Shown: piece by piece, positions 1 through 9,186 of the stretch
Numbering within the stretch: the first letter of the stretch is position 1
Layout of the letters: every line of letters begins with the position of its first letter
From: a bacterium
Lineage (GTDB): Bacteria > Actinomycetota > Acidimicrobiia > Spongiisociales > Spongiisociaceae
Direction: 5' to 3'
DNA: 64,000 bases
Assembly: GCA_028821575.1 (NCBI GenBank)
Contig: JAPPFW010000086.1
Coordinates: 1 to 64,000, forward strand
Made by a program: the position numbers and the translations under genes
The notes under the pieces: model-generated
The model's input: only the letters and a program-made list of their open reading frames with translations
Told to the model about the DNA's origin: nothing
Database searches by the model: none

Positions 1-580
1 CGAACCGCGGGTCCTGGAGCTCGTCGGCATCGATCTCGAGGTTGCCGTCGATGAGAAAGTGGCCGGGGAAGCCCCGGATACCGACCATCTCGAGGGCCCG
101 CACCTCGTCTTCCAGCCAGAATGCGCTCCCGGTGTCGGCGAACATCGTCGTGCCGTTGGCGACCATCTCCATAGACGAGATGAGGGTGCCGAAGTGGTCC
201 ATCTCCGGTGAGCGTGCATCCCACAGGGCCAATTCCAGATCGCTCCAGTCGGCGGTGTCTTTGGGTGCGAACCCGCGGATCAACTCCTGGCTGTTGACGT
301 GAACGTGGGCATCCACGAATCCGGGGTGAACGAGGGCGCCCTGCAGGTCGCGTTCCGCTGCGCCGTCGGGCACCGCAACCTCGTCGTCCGGTCCGATGTC
401 AACGATCAGGCCGTTGCCGATCGCAATCGAACCATCCAGCAGGATACGGCGATCGGGATCCATGGTGATGACGTGACCGTGGCGAAGCACGGTGTCCACG
501 CCAGTGGCCGGACGCTCTTCGCCGGCAGCCGTCATGTCACGATGGGCCCGCACCGCGTGGTCGACCTGCTCCGGCTCCAC
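1..580 (-). CDS. Amidohydrolase of the ATZ/TRZ-deaminase type, C-terminal part outside the window
   Basis: Reading the minus strand from a GTG at 580 gives about 193 open codons running off the window edge, so only the N-terminal part is present. The GTG follows a GGAGGG ribosome-binding site at 589-594; an ATG 15 codons later (535) is an alternative start. The protein has the composite-domain start of cyclic amidohydrolases (RHGHVITMDPDRRIL), then the metal-binding VDAHVH motif. It is clearly paralogous to the amidohydrolase at 27313-28755: both share the segments APKD and SSMEMV/SCMEMV, NGTT and GHFL/GHSM. It lies 27 bp downstream of the phosphotriesterase-like gene and is probably co-transcribed with it. 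Substrate unknown; hydrolysis or deamination of a C-N bond is the family expectation. Confidence 0.85.
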   Translation of the reverse strand, partial: MEPEQVDHAVRAHRDMTAAGEERPATGVDTVLRHGHVITMDPDRRILLDGSIAIGNGLIVDIGPDDEVAVPDGAAERDLQGALVHPGFVDAHVHVNSQELIRGFAPKDTADWSDLELALWDARSPEMDHFGTLISSMEMVANGTTMFADTGSAFWLEDEVRALEMVGIRGFPGHFLIDGNLEIDADELQDPRF

Positions 581-607
581 AGCCTATCCCTCCGGCCCGC
601 CTGCCGA

Positions 608-1549
608 CTACGACCCGACGAGCCATCGGCGGGGGTTGTCCCGGGTGATCTTGTTGATCGCCTCTTCCGTGATACCCAGGTCGCGCAGCGCGGGGAGGAA
701 TGTCTCGGAGAGATACACGAAACCGGGACCGCCGTGAATCTTGAACTGGGGGAACTTGCAGGTGTCGTGGGAGAGCAGGACATGGTCCCCAAGACCCTTG
801 TCGACCAACTCCTTAACGGTGTTCATGATGTGCTGCTCGAAGGTTCCCAGATCGCTGAATTGTCCACAGTTGTCGAACATGACGAGGACCCCTCGTTCGA
901 TGAGACCTTCTAGGAATTCCATGTGGGGATAGGAGTCGCAGTGGCCCACCGCGACCCGCGACATGTCGACATCCTCCTCCTCGAAGATCGTCAGGATGTC
1001 GGGTGCGACGGGGCCGATGGCGTGGATCGCGCCCAGGGCGAGCCCGGTCTCCTTGTGGGCCCGCGCCGCCGCTCGCAGCACCCTCTCCTCCACCGGAGCG
1101 ACCCAGGTCTTCTCCACACCTATCTCGCCGATCACTCCGGGCTTGATGCCGGTCCCGTCCACTCCCTCGGTGATCTCTGCGATGAGCTGGTCGGCCAGCG
1201 ATCCGACTGTACGTCTCTCGATGACATCCTCGGGCCGGTAGTAATTGCCCCGATACCACCCGCAGCCCATCACGATCTGGACACCCGTGTTCTGAGACAG
1301 CTTACGCAGGCGCTCCGGCGACCTGCCGATGTCCGGTACAGTCAGGTCCACGAGAGTGGTTCCGCCCAGTTCCCCGAACGCCGCTACCTCGGCCGTGACG
1401 ACGCGGTCGTCGTCGAACTGGTCGGGGAAGTCGTAGCGGTGCGCCGCCTGGCGCAACTGGCAAAAGGGATGCTCATGGGGCAGCACGTAGCCGAGTTGGT
1501 CTGCTGGTATGGGCCCCAGAACGGTCATCACGCTTCGCGGGTCCGACAT
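608..1549 (-). CDS. Phosphotriesterase-related metal hydrolase (copy 1)
   Basis: This is a 313-residue TIM-barrel amidohydrolase-superfamily enzyme of the phosphotriesterase-homology type; lactonase or esterase activity is more likely than true phosphotriesterase activity. The ATG at 1549 follows an AGGAGG site; the upstream extension to 1807 is not protein-like and is rejected. Metal ligands can be read: HEH near residues 25-27, the bridging Glu in VIGEIG (Glu replaces the carboxylated Lys of classic PTE), His in GAIHAIG, His in VGHCD and Asp in LSHD. A second copy of identical length lies at 26261-27202. It is divergent from the dehydrogenase at 1690 and upstream of the partial amidohydrolase, which suggests a small degradation operon. 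Confidence 0.9.
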   Translation of the reverse strand: MSDPRSVMTVLGPIPADQLGYVLPHEHPFCQLRQAAHRYDFPDQFDDDRVVTAEVAAFGELGGTTLVDLTVPDIGRSPERLRKLSQNTGVQIVMGCGWYRGNYYRPEDVIERRTVGSLADQLIAEITEGVDGTGIKPGVIGEIGVEKTWVAPVEERVLRAAARAHKETGLALGAIHAIGPVAPDILTIFEEEDVDMSRVAVGHCDSYPHMEFLEGLIERGVLVMFDNCGQFSDLGTFEQHIMNTVKELVDKGLGDHVLLSHDTCKFPQFKIHGGPGFVYLSETFLPALRDLGITEEAINKITRDNPRRWLVGS

Positions 1550-1689
1550 GATCCATCTCCTCCTGCGTCGCCGCTTGACACCGCGACAGTAAACGGGCCC
1601 GAGACTGCCAGTCAACCGGGTCCGCACGCCGGCACTTCGGGCTCGCCGGGTCGCGTTTCCGGGCAGGAGAACAGCCTGGAAGGCCCGCC

Positions 1690-2694
1690 ATGACGGGCTG
1701 GCTCGTTGTGGGCGTCGAAGGTCCTGGAACGCCTTCTCGCGACTGGTCCATCGAGCGCGACCTGCTCCATGTGGCGGGCGCCACCCTGATGACATCCATT
1801 TGCGCAAGCGAGGAAGACGCTGCCGTAGCCCTGCGCGACGCCGACGCCGGACTCGTTCACACGAGCCCGATCACCGAGGTCGTCCTGGACGTTGCCTCGA
1901 AATGCCGCGCTTTAGTGCTCGGTGGCGTCGGCTATGAGCACGTCGACCTGGAGCTCGCCGCCGAGCGCGGCATCGCGGTCGCCAACGTGCCGGACTACTG
2001 CGTCGAGGAAGTGTCGGATCACGCGCTCGCGCTGCTTCTCGCCCTCGCCAGAGGCCTGATCCCTTTGCATGCGAGCAGCCTCCGCGGCGAGTGGGACCAT
2101 CTGGGCGGAGGCAGGCTCACACGCATTCGGGGATGCCGGCTCGGTCTCTACGGTTTCGGCCGGATCGCTCGCCGGCTCGCGGACAAGGCACGTGGTATCG
2201 GGCTCGCGGTCATGGCGTTCGACCCGTATGTGGACCGTTCGGAGATGGATAACGCCTCAGTGATGAAGGCGGAGAGCCTGGCCCAGCTTCTCAACACTTC
2301 GGACTTCGTGTCGCTGCACACCCATCAGACCCCGGAGACGGAGAACGTGATCAACAGTGATTCCATCCGGCTGATGAAACCGGGAGCCCGGCTCGTCAAC
2401 GTGTCTCGCGGCGCCTTGATCGATGAGCGAGCGCTCTACGAGGCCCTCCGCTCCGGGCACCTCGCCGGGGCGGCTCTCGACGTCATGGCCGTGGAACCGT
2501 TCGACATGCACAGCCCGCTCCTGGGGCTCGACAACCTGGTCGTCACGCCACACGCCGCGTGGTACTCGGAGCAGTCGGGTCGCGAGCTGAGCAGAAAAAT
2601 GGCCCGCGTAGCGATCCAGGCGCTACGAGGCGAGATTCCGGACCACACGGTCAACGCACACGCAGAGCCACGCTTCTCCTGGCTCGACTGGTGA
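1690..2694 (+). CDS. D-isomer-specific 2-hydroxyacid dehydrogenase, CtBP-like
   Basis: 334-residue NAD-dependent dehydrogenase predicted to interconvert a 2-oxo acid and a D-2-hydroxy acid. The Rossmann motif is seen as GLYGFGRIARRL around residues 155-167. The catalytic Arg lies in NVSRGALID, Glu in VMAVEPFD and His in TPHAAWYS, the usual Arg-Glu-His order. The length is normal for the family. The ATG at 1690 follows a GGAAGG-like site. It is divergent from the phosphotriesterase gene, with 140 bp between them that must hold both promoters. The transporter downstream is 399 bp away, so an operon with it is uncertain. Likely role: handling a 2-oxo acid product of the surrounding hydrolases (inference). 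Confidence 0.88.
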   Translation: MTGWLVVGVEGPGTPSRDWSIERDLLHVAGATLMTSICASEEDAAVALRDADAGLVHTSPITEVVLDVASKCRALVLGGVGYEHVDLELAAERGIAVANVPDYCVEEVSDHALALLLALARGLIPLHASSLRGEWDHLGGGRLTRIRGCRLGLYGFGRIARRLADKARGIGLAVMAFDPYVDRSEMDNASVMKAESLAQLLNTSDFVSLHTHQTPETENVINSDSIRLMKPGARLVNVSRGALIDERALYEALRSGHLAGAALDVMAVEPFDMHSPLLGLDNLVVTPHAAWYSEQSGRELSRKMARVAIQALRGEIPDHTVNAHAEPRFSWLDW

Positions 2695-3093
2695 GGTTGC
2701 GGTACCTCGAGGCGTACGATGCTTCCGCATCTCCGTTCGTCGCAGAGTTTCGTCGTCGGCCTCTCCTCCCGCACGCTCGCCGGCAGGACAGGACACAGGC
2801 AACGCGCTCGTACGGCTCGAAGCCGTCCAGGTCCAAGCCCGCGCCGTACTCGTTCCGTGAGACGACCAGACCAACCGCATCGACTGTTGTGACGGCCGGA
2901 GCCCATTGATCGTGGCTTCAAACGAGCCCGGCGTGGCGAACACTCCTGGGGGATCCGCGGTCTCCCACGCCTCAGCCGCGGCCGTCGCAAACTCACCGGA
3001 TGCCTGTACAGCCGGGTATGTATGATCACCGGATCAGGCGGCCCCGTGATCGCTCCCGCGTCTTGGGGGGTCGAACCGGACGAAGGGAGAGAC
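2695..3093. other. Non-coding stretch before the ABC transporter
   Basis: 399 bp without a convincing gene. Short minus-strand frames of about 60-106 codons (2623-2943) have Arg/Ser-rich, non-protein-like composition. A TATGAT hexamer at 3021-3026 could be the -10 element of the transporter operon, about 60 bp before its start, but no good -35 element is visible at 16-18 bp. Nothing else is recognised. Confidence 0.4.
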
Positions 3094-4944
3094 ATGCTCA
3101 GGCAACGAACAGTTCGCTGGTTGGCAGTGCTACTTGCGATGGCGATCTTCGCGGCGGCTTGTGGCGAGGATGATACCGACGACGCGGCACCAGCCGCCAC
3201 TGCGGCGCCCGCTACCACCGCCGCGGCGCCGGACACGACGGCCGCGCCGGCTACCACAGCCGCGCCCGAGGAGACCACCGCTACGACGGTAGTCGAGGTG
3301 GGCACCACCACCACGACCGAGGCCCCGGCCGGCGAGACGACTACGACCGCCGCCCCCACCACGACCACCACCGAGGCGATGGCCGAGCCCCTCACGGGAC
3401 GCGCCGCCACCGTCGTGATCGGCAAGAAGATGGACTCGGACACCAAGTTCGACCCGGCGCGGGCCTTCGAGGAGCTATACGTTTTGGTCCTCGGCGCTGT
3501 CTACAACACGCTCGTTCAGTGGGCGCCGACCGAGAACGGGTACGACTACCAGACGCTGATCCCCGAGTTGGCCACCGACTGGTCGTCCAACGAGGACGCC
3601 ACCCAGTGGACCTTCGTGCTGGACCCGAATGCCCGCTTCCACGACGGATCGCCAGTCACCTCCGAGGACGTGGCCTATTCGTTCCTACGCCTGAAGAACG
3701 TGGCCGCCACACCCTCCTACCAGGGCGCCAACATCGTCAGCGCCGACACCCCCGACGCCCAGACCGTCGTATTCAACCTGGCCGCACCCGACCCGGAGTT
3801 TCCCGGCCTTACCACCGCCGCCGCTTTCAGCGTCCTCAACAGCGAGCTGGTGAGCGCCAACGGCGGCGCGGCCGGCGAGGATGCATCGGAGACCGACACG
3901 GCCGGCGAGTGGTTGGCCCTGAACAGCGCCGGATCCGGTCCGTTCACCTTCGACTTCTCCGAGCCGGGCAACCGACTCGAGATCGTCCGCGTCGACGATT
4001 ACTGGGGCGGGCCGCCCGCCACCATGGAACGGGTCATCTTCGTGAACATCCCCGAAGCACAGTCGCGCATCGACGCGCTGTCCCGGGGCGACATCGACCT
4101 GGCGTGGACGGTGATCCCGCACCAGGCCGCGTCGTTGGGCGAGGACTTCACAATCCTCCAGGCCAACACCAACCATTGGTATTACGTGATGTTCACGACC
4201 GACCCCGACAACAACGCGTTCGTTGCCAACCCGACCGTCCAGAAGGCACTCAAGTACGCCATCGACTACGACGGCCTGCAGCGCCTCTGCCCCGGCTACA
4301 CCGCCAACCGCGTGTACGGGCTGGCGCCGATGCGGCTCGGCGGCATCACGGACGGCTACGAGCGCGACCTGGACAAGGCGCGCGAGTTGCTGGTCGAGGC
4401 GGGCTATCCCGACGGCTACGACGACCCGGAGAACCCGATCCGCCTGCAAACGTTCCAGTGGAGCGGCTTCTGCCCCGGATTCGGCGACGTTGCGCAGAAG
4501 CTGGCCGCGGACTTCGCGGACATCGGTGTGAAGACCGAGGTTCAGATCCGCGACGTCGGCGTGTTCTTCACCGACTTCCGCAAGGGCGACCTCGACATCA
4601 ACGTGAGCGACTGGTTCCCCGACTTCCCGTCGGCGATGAACTCGGCGGCGGTGTCGTTCGCGGACGGATTCGTCAACTGGCAGCGGTCGCTCTGGCCCGA
4701 CAATGCCGAGGGCTGGCCTCTGTATGACGAGATCAAGGCGGCAGGTGACGCGGCGCTGGCGTCGGTCGATCCGGCGGAGCGGTTGAGCCTGCTGAACGAG
4801 GTGGAGCGGTTGAGCTTGGAAGCCAACCCGACTCACCTGATGGTCGAGATTCCCGAGTGGTACCCGCACGTCAACACGTTGACCGGCGTCTACTACCACG
4901 CCGTACACCGGTTCGAGCCTTACCGGATGGGGCGGTCCCGGTAG
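3094..4944 (+). CDS. ABC transporter substrate-binding lipoprotein, family 5 (peptide/opine/nickel type)
   Basis: 616-residue extracytoplasmic solute receptor. The N-terminus has a basic start, a hydrophobic segment and the lipobox FAAAC, with the lipidated Cys at residue 23. An Ala/Thr/Pro/Glu-rich spacer follows (about residues 30-108), typical of actinobacterial surface lipoproteins. The family 5 binding domain occupies the rest, with recognisable ATDWS, FHDGSPVTSEDVAYSF and ALKYAIDY segments. The ATG at 3094 follows AAGGGAGA; the in-frame start at 3022 would bury the signal peptide and is rejected. It is the first gene of a five-gene transporter operon. The ligand may be a peptide, opine or N-acyl compound; the neighbouring amidohydrolases hint at the last (inference). 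Confidence 0.93.
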   Translation: MLRQRTVRWLAVLLAMAIFAAACGEDDTDDAAPAATAAPATTAAAPDTTAAPATTAAPEETTATTVVEVGTTTTTEAPAGETTTTAAPTTTTTEAMAEPLTGRAATVVIGKKMDSDTKFDPARAFEELYVLVLGAVYNTLVQWAPTENGYDYQTLIPELATDWSSNEDATQWTFVLDPNARFHDGSPVTSEDVAYSFLRLKNVAATPSYQGANIVSADTPDAQTVVFNLAAPDPEFPGLTTAAAFSVLNSELVSANGGAAGEDASETDTAGEWLALNSAGSGPFTFDFSEPGNRLEIVRVDDYWGGPPATMERVIFVNIPEAQSRIDALSRGDIDLAWTVIPHQAASLGEDFTILQANTNHWYYVMFTTDPDNNAFVANPTVQKALKYAIDYDGLQRLCPGYTANRVYGLAPMRLGGITDGYERDLDKARELLVEAGYPDGYDDPENPIRLQTFQWSGFCPGFGDVAQKLAADFADIGVKTEVQIRDVGVFFTDFRKGDLDINVSDWFPDFPSAMNSAAVSFADGFVNWQRSLWPDNAEGWPLYDEIKAAGDAALASVDPAERLSLLNEVERLSLEANPTHLMVEIPEWYPHVNTLTGVYYHAVHRFEPYRMGRSR

Positions 4945-4948
4945 CCGA

Positions 4949-4964
4949 GGTCTCGCGGGAGACC
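4949..4964 (+). repeat. Short inverted repeat after the binding-protein gene
   Basis: GGTCTC, four bases, GAGACC: a 6-bp stem starting five bases after the binding-protein stop codon. Together with the longer hairpin at 4974-5005 it may protect the 3' end of the receptor mRNA. Confidence 0.5.
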
Positions 4965-4973
4965 GCACAATCC

Positions 4974-5005
4974 ATCGGGGGGCGGCCGGCCGGTCGCCCC
5001 CCGAT
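4974..5005 (+). terminator. GC-rich hairpin between receptor and permease genes
   Basis: A perfect 11-bp stem (ATCGGGGGGCG pairing with CGCCCCCCGAT) with a 10-base loop, placed between the binding-protein gene and the first permease gene. No T-run follows, so it is not a classical terminator. Such intercistronic hairpins usually stabilise the receptor mRNA or reduce read-through, giving more receptor than permease. That role is inferred from position. Confidence 0.6.
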
Positions 5006-5047
5006 CCCCATCTCGTACGACTGAAGCCGTGACCCGGAGGAGTTGAC

Positions 5048-6085
5048 ATGCGCTGGTTCGTACTGCGGCGCCTGGCCCTGGCTCCGCTCGTGCTGCTGGG
5101 CATGACCTGCATTACCTTCTTCGTCTCCCAACTGATCCCCATCGACCCGGTCGCCGCCTACCTGGGAGGTCGGGGCGCAGCCCAATCCGACGCGGCTGAA
5201 CAGGCCATCATCGACGCCCTCAACGCCCGCTGGGGATGGGACAAGCCGATCCCGGAGCGCTACTGGATCTACCTGACCAACCTGCTGCAGGGCGACATGG
5301 GCGAGTCGAGCCACTCGGCGCGTGCGGTCAGCACCGACCTCGCCAACGTGCTACCCCCGACCATCGAGCTGGTGGTGGCAGCTCTGGTGGTCGCTCTCGT
5401 GTTCGGCATCCCGCTCGGCGTGTTCGCGGCGGCGCGCCGGGGAGGAGTTTGGGACGCGCTCTTCAAGGTGGTCTCCACACTGGCGATCTCGGTGCCGGTG
5501 TTCTGGCTTGCCATCGTCGGGTTCATGGTCTTCTACGGGCGGCTGGGGTGGGCTGCCGGGCCGGGCCAGCTGGACATCTTCACGCGCCCACCGCCGGAGG
5601 TGACCGGGATGGTCACCGTCGACTCCATACTGGCCGGCCGATGGGACGCCCTGTTCGACACCCTGCACCACCTGGCGTTCCCCGCCCTGGTGTTGGGTCT
5701 GGTGATCGGCTTCTACTTCGCCCGGGTGGTCCGTTCGGAGATGGTCGACGCCCTGGAGTCGGACTACGTTCGCACCGCCCGCGGCAAGGGACTGCGCCGG
5801 CGGCTGGTCCTCTACCGCCATGCTTTTCGCAACGCGGTCATCCCCGTGATCACCCTGTCGGGGCTCGCCTTCGGTTCGCTGCTCACCGGGATCATCGTGG
5901 TCGAACGCGTGGTGGGCTGGCCCGGACTCGGCCAGTACGCCTTCACGGCGGCCACCCGCCTGGATCTCAACGCCCTCTCGGGGGTGGTGCTGGTGATCAG
6001 CCTGGCCTACGTGCTGGCCAACCTGACGGTAGACCTGCTGTACACGGTGGCCGACCCACGGGTGCGCGACGGGATGCGGTCGTGA
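5048..6085 (+). CDS. ABC transporter permease, DppB/OppB type
   Basis: 345-residue inner-membrane permease. It has an N-terminal membrane segment (LALAPLVLLGMTCITFFVSQ), the periplasmic region with VAAYLGG, and the binding-protein-dependent transport domain carrying the EAA-type loop (LESDYVRTARGKGL, with HAFRNAVIPV after it). The start at 5048 follows GGAGG seven bases upstream. Its stop overlaps the next gene's GTG start (GTGA), so the two permeases are translationally coupled. It forms the membrane channel with the product of the next gene. Confidence 0.93.
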   Translation: MRWFVLRRLALAPLVLLGMTCITFFVSQLIPIDPVAAYLGGRGAAQSDAAEQAIIDALNARWGWDKPIPERYWIYLTNLLQGDMGESSHSARAVSTDLANVLPPTIELVVAALVVALVFGIPLGVFAAARRGGVWDALFKVVSTLAISVPVFWLAIVGFMVFYGRLGWAAGPGQLDIFTRPPPEVTGMVTVDSILAGRWDALFDTLHHLAFPALVLGLVIGFYFARVVRSEMVDALESDYVRTARGKGLRRRLVLYRHAFRNAVIPVITLSGLAFGSLLTGIIVVERVVGWPGLGQYAFTAATRLDLNALSGVVLVISLAYVLANLTVDLLYTVADPRVRDGMRS

Positions 6086-6960
6086 CCGCAGGCCGGCTCC
6101 GCCGCCTGGAAGAGGCGGTAGCGCCCACCCGCTTCGCCACGACCATGGAGTCCCTGCGGCCCCGCACCTTCCTCGAGTTCTACGGCGTGGGGGTGATCGT
6201 GGTGATGGTGACGGCTATCGCCGCGGCACCGCTTATCGCCCCCGATCCTTTCGCCCAGGATCTGCCGTCGGCCCTGGCCGGCTCGAGTGCCGATCACTGG
6301 CTGGGCACCGACAACCTGGGCCGCGACCTGTGGTCACGTATCCTCTACGGGGGCCGGGTGTCGGTGGTGATCGGCGTCTTCGTCCTCCTGACGGCGGGCG
6401 CCGTAGGGGTGCTCTACGGCGCAGTGTCCGGATATGCCGGTGGGATGGTCGACGCGGTGATGATGCGGATCGTCGACATCTTCCTGTCGTTCCCCTCCAT
6501 CATGCTAGCCTTGCTCATCTCCGCGGCGCTGGGACCTACCGTCCGTAACGTCATCATCGCCATCGCGGCCGCCTGGTGGCCGGTCTATGCCCGGCTGGTC
6601 CGGGGCCAGGTGATCGTGGTGAAGGAGCGCGAGTTCGTGACCGCGTCCCGGGCGCTCGGGGCCGGCCCGATCCGCAACCTGTTCCGAACGGTCCTCCCGA
6701 ACAGCTTCGGGGTGATGAAGACGATCTTCGTCCTCGACGTCGGATACGCCATCCTGGCCGGCTCCACACTCGGCTTCCTGGGCTTGGGAGTCTCGCCCCC
6801 GACACCCGAGTGGGGGTACATGATCCGGGAGGCGCTCCAGTACCCCACCCACTGGTGGTTCATCCTCAGCCCCGGCCTCGCCCTGCTGCTCTTCGTGTCG
6901 GCCATCAACTTCGCCGGGGGCATCGTCACCCGGTCGGTGCATGAAGTCCCCGGTCGCTGA
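6082..6960 (+). CDS. ABC transporter permease, DppC/OppC type
   Basis: 292-residue second permease. The GTG at 6082 overlaps the previous stop by four bases; an ATG at 6145 is possible but would remove the usual N-terminal cytoplasmic tail. Family signatures are DHWLGTDNLGRDLWSRILYGGR near residue 70 and the coupling loop EFVTASRALGAG followed by RTVLPNSFGV. About five to six membrane segments are visible. The longer reading frame that begins at 5236 is an out-of-frame run through the preceding gene and is not the protein. Confidence 0.93.
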   Translation: MTAGRLRRLEEAVAPTRFATTMESLRPRTFLEFYGVGVIVVMVTAIAAAPLIAPDPFAQDLPSALAGSSADHWLGTDNLGRDLWSRILYGGRVSVVIGVFVLLTAGAVGVLYGAVSGYAGGMVDAVMMRIVDIFLSFPSIMLALLISAALGPTVRNVIIAIAAAWWPVYARLVRGQVIVVKEREFVTASRALGAGPIRNLFRTVLPNSFGVMKTIFVLDVGYAILAGSTLGFLGLGVSPPTPEWGYMIREALQYPTHWWFILSPGLALLLFVSAINFAGGIVTRSVHEVPGR

Positions 6961-6982
6961 GCCCGGCGCCCGGAGATCCGGG

Positions 6983-8071
6983 ATGTCCGACCAGGACCGG
7001 ACCCTGCTGTCGGTCAGGGATCTGAACGTCACGTTCCGGGCGAAATCCCTGGTGCGAGCAGTCCGCGGGGTCTCCTACGACTTGGGGGTCGGCGAGCAGG
7101 TGGGGTTGGTGGGCGAGAGCGGATCGGGCAAGAGCGCCGGCGCGCTGGCGCTGGTTCGGCTGCTGCCCGACTACGCAGACGTGTCCGGCGACGTGACACT
7201 GGAGGGCGCTGATCTGATGGGGCTCACCGAGCGCGGACTCCGGGCCGTAAGGGGGGACAGGGTTGGGATCGTCTACCAGGACCCCTTCAGTTCCCTAAAC
7301 CCCGTGATCACGATCGGCAAACAGGTCACCGAGGTCCTCCGCAAGCACAAGGGACTGGGCATGCGAGCAGCTCGTCACGAGGCGGCCCGGCTGCTGGAAA
7401 CCGTAGGAGTGCCCAACTCGGAGGACCGGATCTCGGACTATCCCCACCAGTTCTCCGGGGGCATGCGACAGAGAGCGGTGATCGCCATGGCGGTGGCGCC
7501 GCGGCCGGCGCTCCTGATCGCGGACGAGCCGACCACCGCACTCGATGTCACGGTCCAGGCCCAGATCCTGGAACTACTCCAGAACCTCACCTCCGAGCAC
7601 GGCACCACAATGCTGCTCATAACCCACGACCTCGGCGTGGTGGCCGGAGTGACCCAGCGGGTGATGGTCATGTATGCGGGCCGCATCGTGGAAGCCTCGT
7701 CGACCAAGGACGTGTTCACCAGGGCTTCCCATCCCTACACCGTCGCCCTCCACAAGTCCCTGCCCCGCATCGACGTTCGCCAGGAGCGGCTCGTGACGAT
7801 CGACGGCCAACCGCCCGATCCGACCCGCTCTGTCGAAGGCTGCCCCTTCGCGCCCAGATGCCCTTCGGTGATCGATCGATGCGCCACCGAGGACCCGCCG
7901 CTGATGACCATCCCCACCGCCCGGCGCGCCACCGCCCGCGGTTGGGACATGGCGTCGATCCGCGCGGTAGACGGGATCCAGGTACCGGGCCCCGCGAGTC
8001 CACACCTGACCGCTTGCTGGAACCCTCCGGAACCGGCCGGTGACAAGGCAGAACGAGGATCCGCGCCATGA
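6983..8071 (+). CDS. ABC transporter ATP-binding protein, DppD/OppD type
   Basis: 362-residue ATPase (376 if an upstream ATG at 6941, overlapping the permease, is used; the ATG at 6983 has GGAG upstream). The Walker A motif is GESGSGKS, the signature is QFSGGMRQR, and Walker B is [12 protein letters not shown] followed by the switch His in ITHDLG. The C-terminal oligopeptide-transporter extension carries conserved cysteines (CPFAPRCP), typical of this subfamily, which in some members bind an Fe-S cluster. It ends in an ATGA overlap with the second ATPase gene. Confidence 0.93.
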   Translation: MSDQDRTLLSVRDLNVTFRAKSLVRAVRGVSYDLGVGEQVGLVGESGSGKSAGALALVRLLPDYADVSGDVTLEGADLMGLTERGLRAVRGDRVGIVYQDPFSSLNPVITIGKQVTEVLRKHKGLGMRAARHEAARLLETVGVPNSEDRISDYPHQFSGGMRQRAVIAMAVAPRPALLIADEPTTALDVTVQAQILELLQNLTSEHGTTMLLITHDLGVVAGVTQRVMVMYAGRIVEASSTKDVFTRASHPYTVALHKSLPRIDVRQERLVTIDGQPPDPTRSVEGCPFAPRCPSVIDRCATEDPPLMTIPTARRATARGWDMASIRAVDGIQVPGPASPHLTACWNPPEPAGDKAERGSAP

Positions 8072-9186
8072 GGGCCGACACGGGCAACGGTTCGGTCCTC
8101 GTAGTGGTCGAGGACCTGCGGGTCTGGTTCCCGGCTGGAAGGGGACAGTCGGCCAAGCGGCGCGGTTTCATCAAGGCGGTGGACGGGATAACCTTCTCCG
8201 TTCGCCGGGGCGAGACCCTGGGACTGGTGGGCGAGTCGGGATGCGGCAAGACCACCACCGCCCGAGCCATTCTCAAACTCCTCGATCCCACGGAGGGACG
8301 CATCCTGTTCGACGGCGTCGACCTGGCGACCGTCTCCCGCCGGGAACTCAGGTCGCTTCGCCGCCGGATGCAGCCGGTCTTCCAGGACCCGTTCTCGAGT
8401 CTCAACCCGAAGCGGACTGTAGGGCGGATAGTGGCCGAACCGCTCGTCATCCACCGGCAGGGAACGGCGGCGGAGCGCAGGGCAAGGGTCTCCGAACTGC
8501 TCGGCACGGTCGGGCTGGCACCGGACGCGGCCGGTCGCTACCCCCATGCCTTCAGCGGAGGCCAGCGCCAGCGGATCGCCATAGCCCGCGCCATGGCCCT
8601 GCGACCGGACCTGATCATCGCCGACGAGCCGGTCAGTTCTCTCGACGTGAGCATCCGCGCCCAGATCCTGAACCTGCTCAGCGACCTCCAGCGGGAGTTC
8701 GGCCTTACCTACCTCATCATCGCGCACGACCTCGCCCTCGTGCGGCAGGTAACCGACCGGGTCGCCGTGATGTACCTGGGCAAGATCGTCGAGGCGCGAC
8801 CCACCGAGGATCTGTACCGGGCTCCGCTCCACCCCTATACGGTGGCACTGCTGTCGTCGGCGCCTATCCCCGACACCGAGGCCGAGGCGAGCCGGCAACG
8901 CATCGTCCTGGAGGGCGACGTGCCGAGCCCGGCCGACCCGCCAACGGGTTGCCGATTCCACACCCGTTGCTGGCTCCGGAAGAACCTGGGCAACCCCGAT
9001 GTCTGCACGACCGAGCCACCACCTCTGACGCCCATAGGGGAGAACGGCCCCTCGGGAGCCGTGGCCTGCCATTTCCTTGACGAGGTTGAGAATTCCGACG
9101 AGCGACGCGAGACGTTGGTGGCCCTCACCGGCTCGGGGGGAGGCTCAGCCGGTGAGGGCCAACAGGAGGCTCCGGGGCAGGCCTAG
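8068..9186 (+). CDS. ABC transporter ATP-binding protein, DppF/OppF type
   Basis: 372-residue partner ATPase. It shows Walker A GESGCGKT, signature AFSGGQRQR, Walker [13 protein letters not shown] and switch His in IAHDLA. The C-terminal CRFHTRC cysteine motif is present. The ATG overlaps the preceding stop (ATGA). The last ~25 residues are a Gly/Glu/Gln-rich tail encoded by a long inverted repeat (9120-9160). The stop codon overlaps the stop of the convergent membrane-protein gene (9183-9186), so this end of the operon is packed as tightly as possible. Confidence 0.92.
   Translation: MRADTGNGSVLVVVEDLRVWFPAGRGQSAKRRGFIKAVDGITFSVRRGETLGLVGESGCGKTTTARAILKLLDPTEGRILFDGVDLATVSRRELRSLRRRMQPVFQDPFSSLNPKRTVGRIVAEPLVIHRQGTAAERRARVSELLGTVGLAPDAAGRYPHAFSGGQRQRIAIARAMALRPDLIIADEPVSSLDVSIRAQILNLLSDLQREFGLTYLIIAHDLALVRQVTDRVAVMYLGKIVEARPTEDLYRAPLHPYTVALLSSAPIPDTEAEASRQRIVLEGDVPSPADPPTGCRFHTRCWLRKNLGNPDVCTTEPPPLTPIGENGPSGAVACHFLDEVENSDERRETLVALTGSGGGSAGEGQQEAPGQA
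9120..9160. terminator. Long inverted repeat inside the 3' end of the last ATPase gene
   Basis: A perfect 14-bp stem (GGCCCTCACCGGCT with AGCCGGTGAGGGCC) around a 13-base loop, lying inside the coding region just before two convergent stop codons. It can fold in transcripts of either strand. No T-tract follows, so intrinsic termination is not assured; it may block convergent transcription or protect the mRNA end. Confidence 0.55.

Noticed and set aside
2623-2943. 106-codon minus-strand frame before the transporter
   Set aside because: No motif, no start context, and it overlaps the dehydrogenase end; composition looks random.
5236-6081. Extension of the second permease upstream to 5236
   Set aside because: It runs through the first permease in another frame; the GTG at 6082 with its four-base overlap fits the family length.
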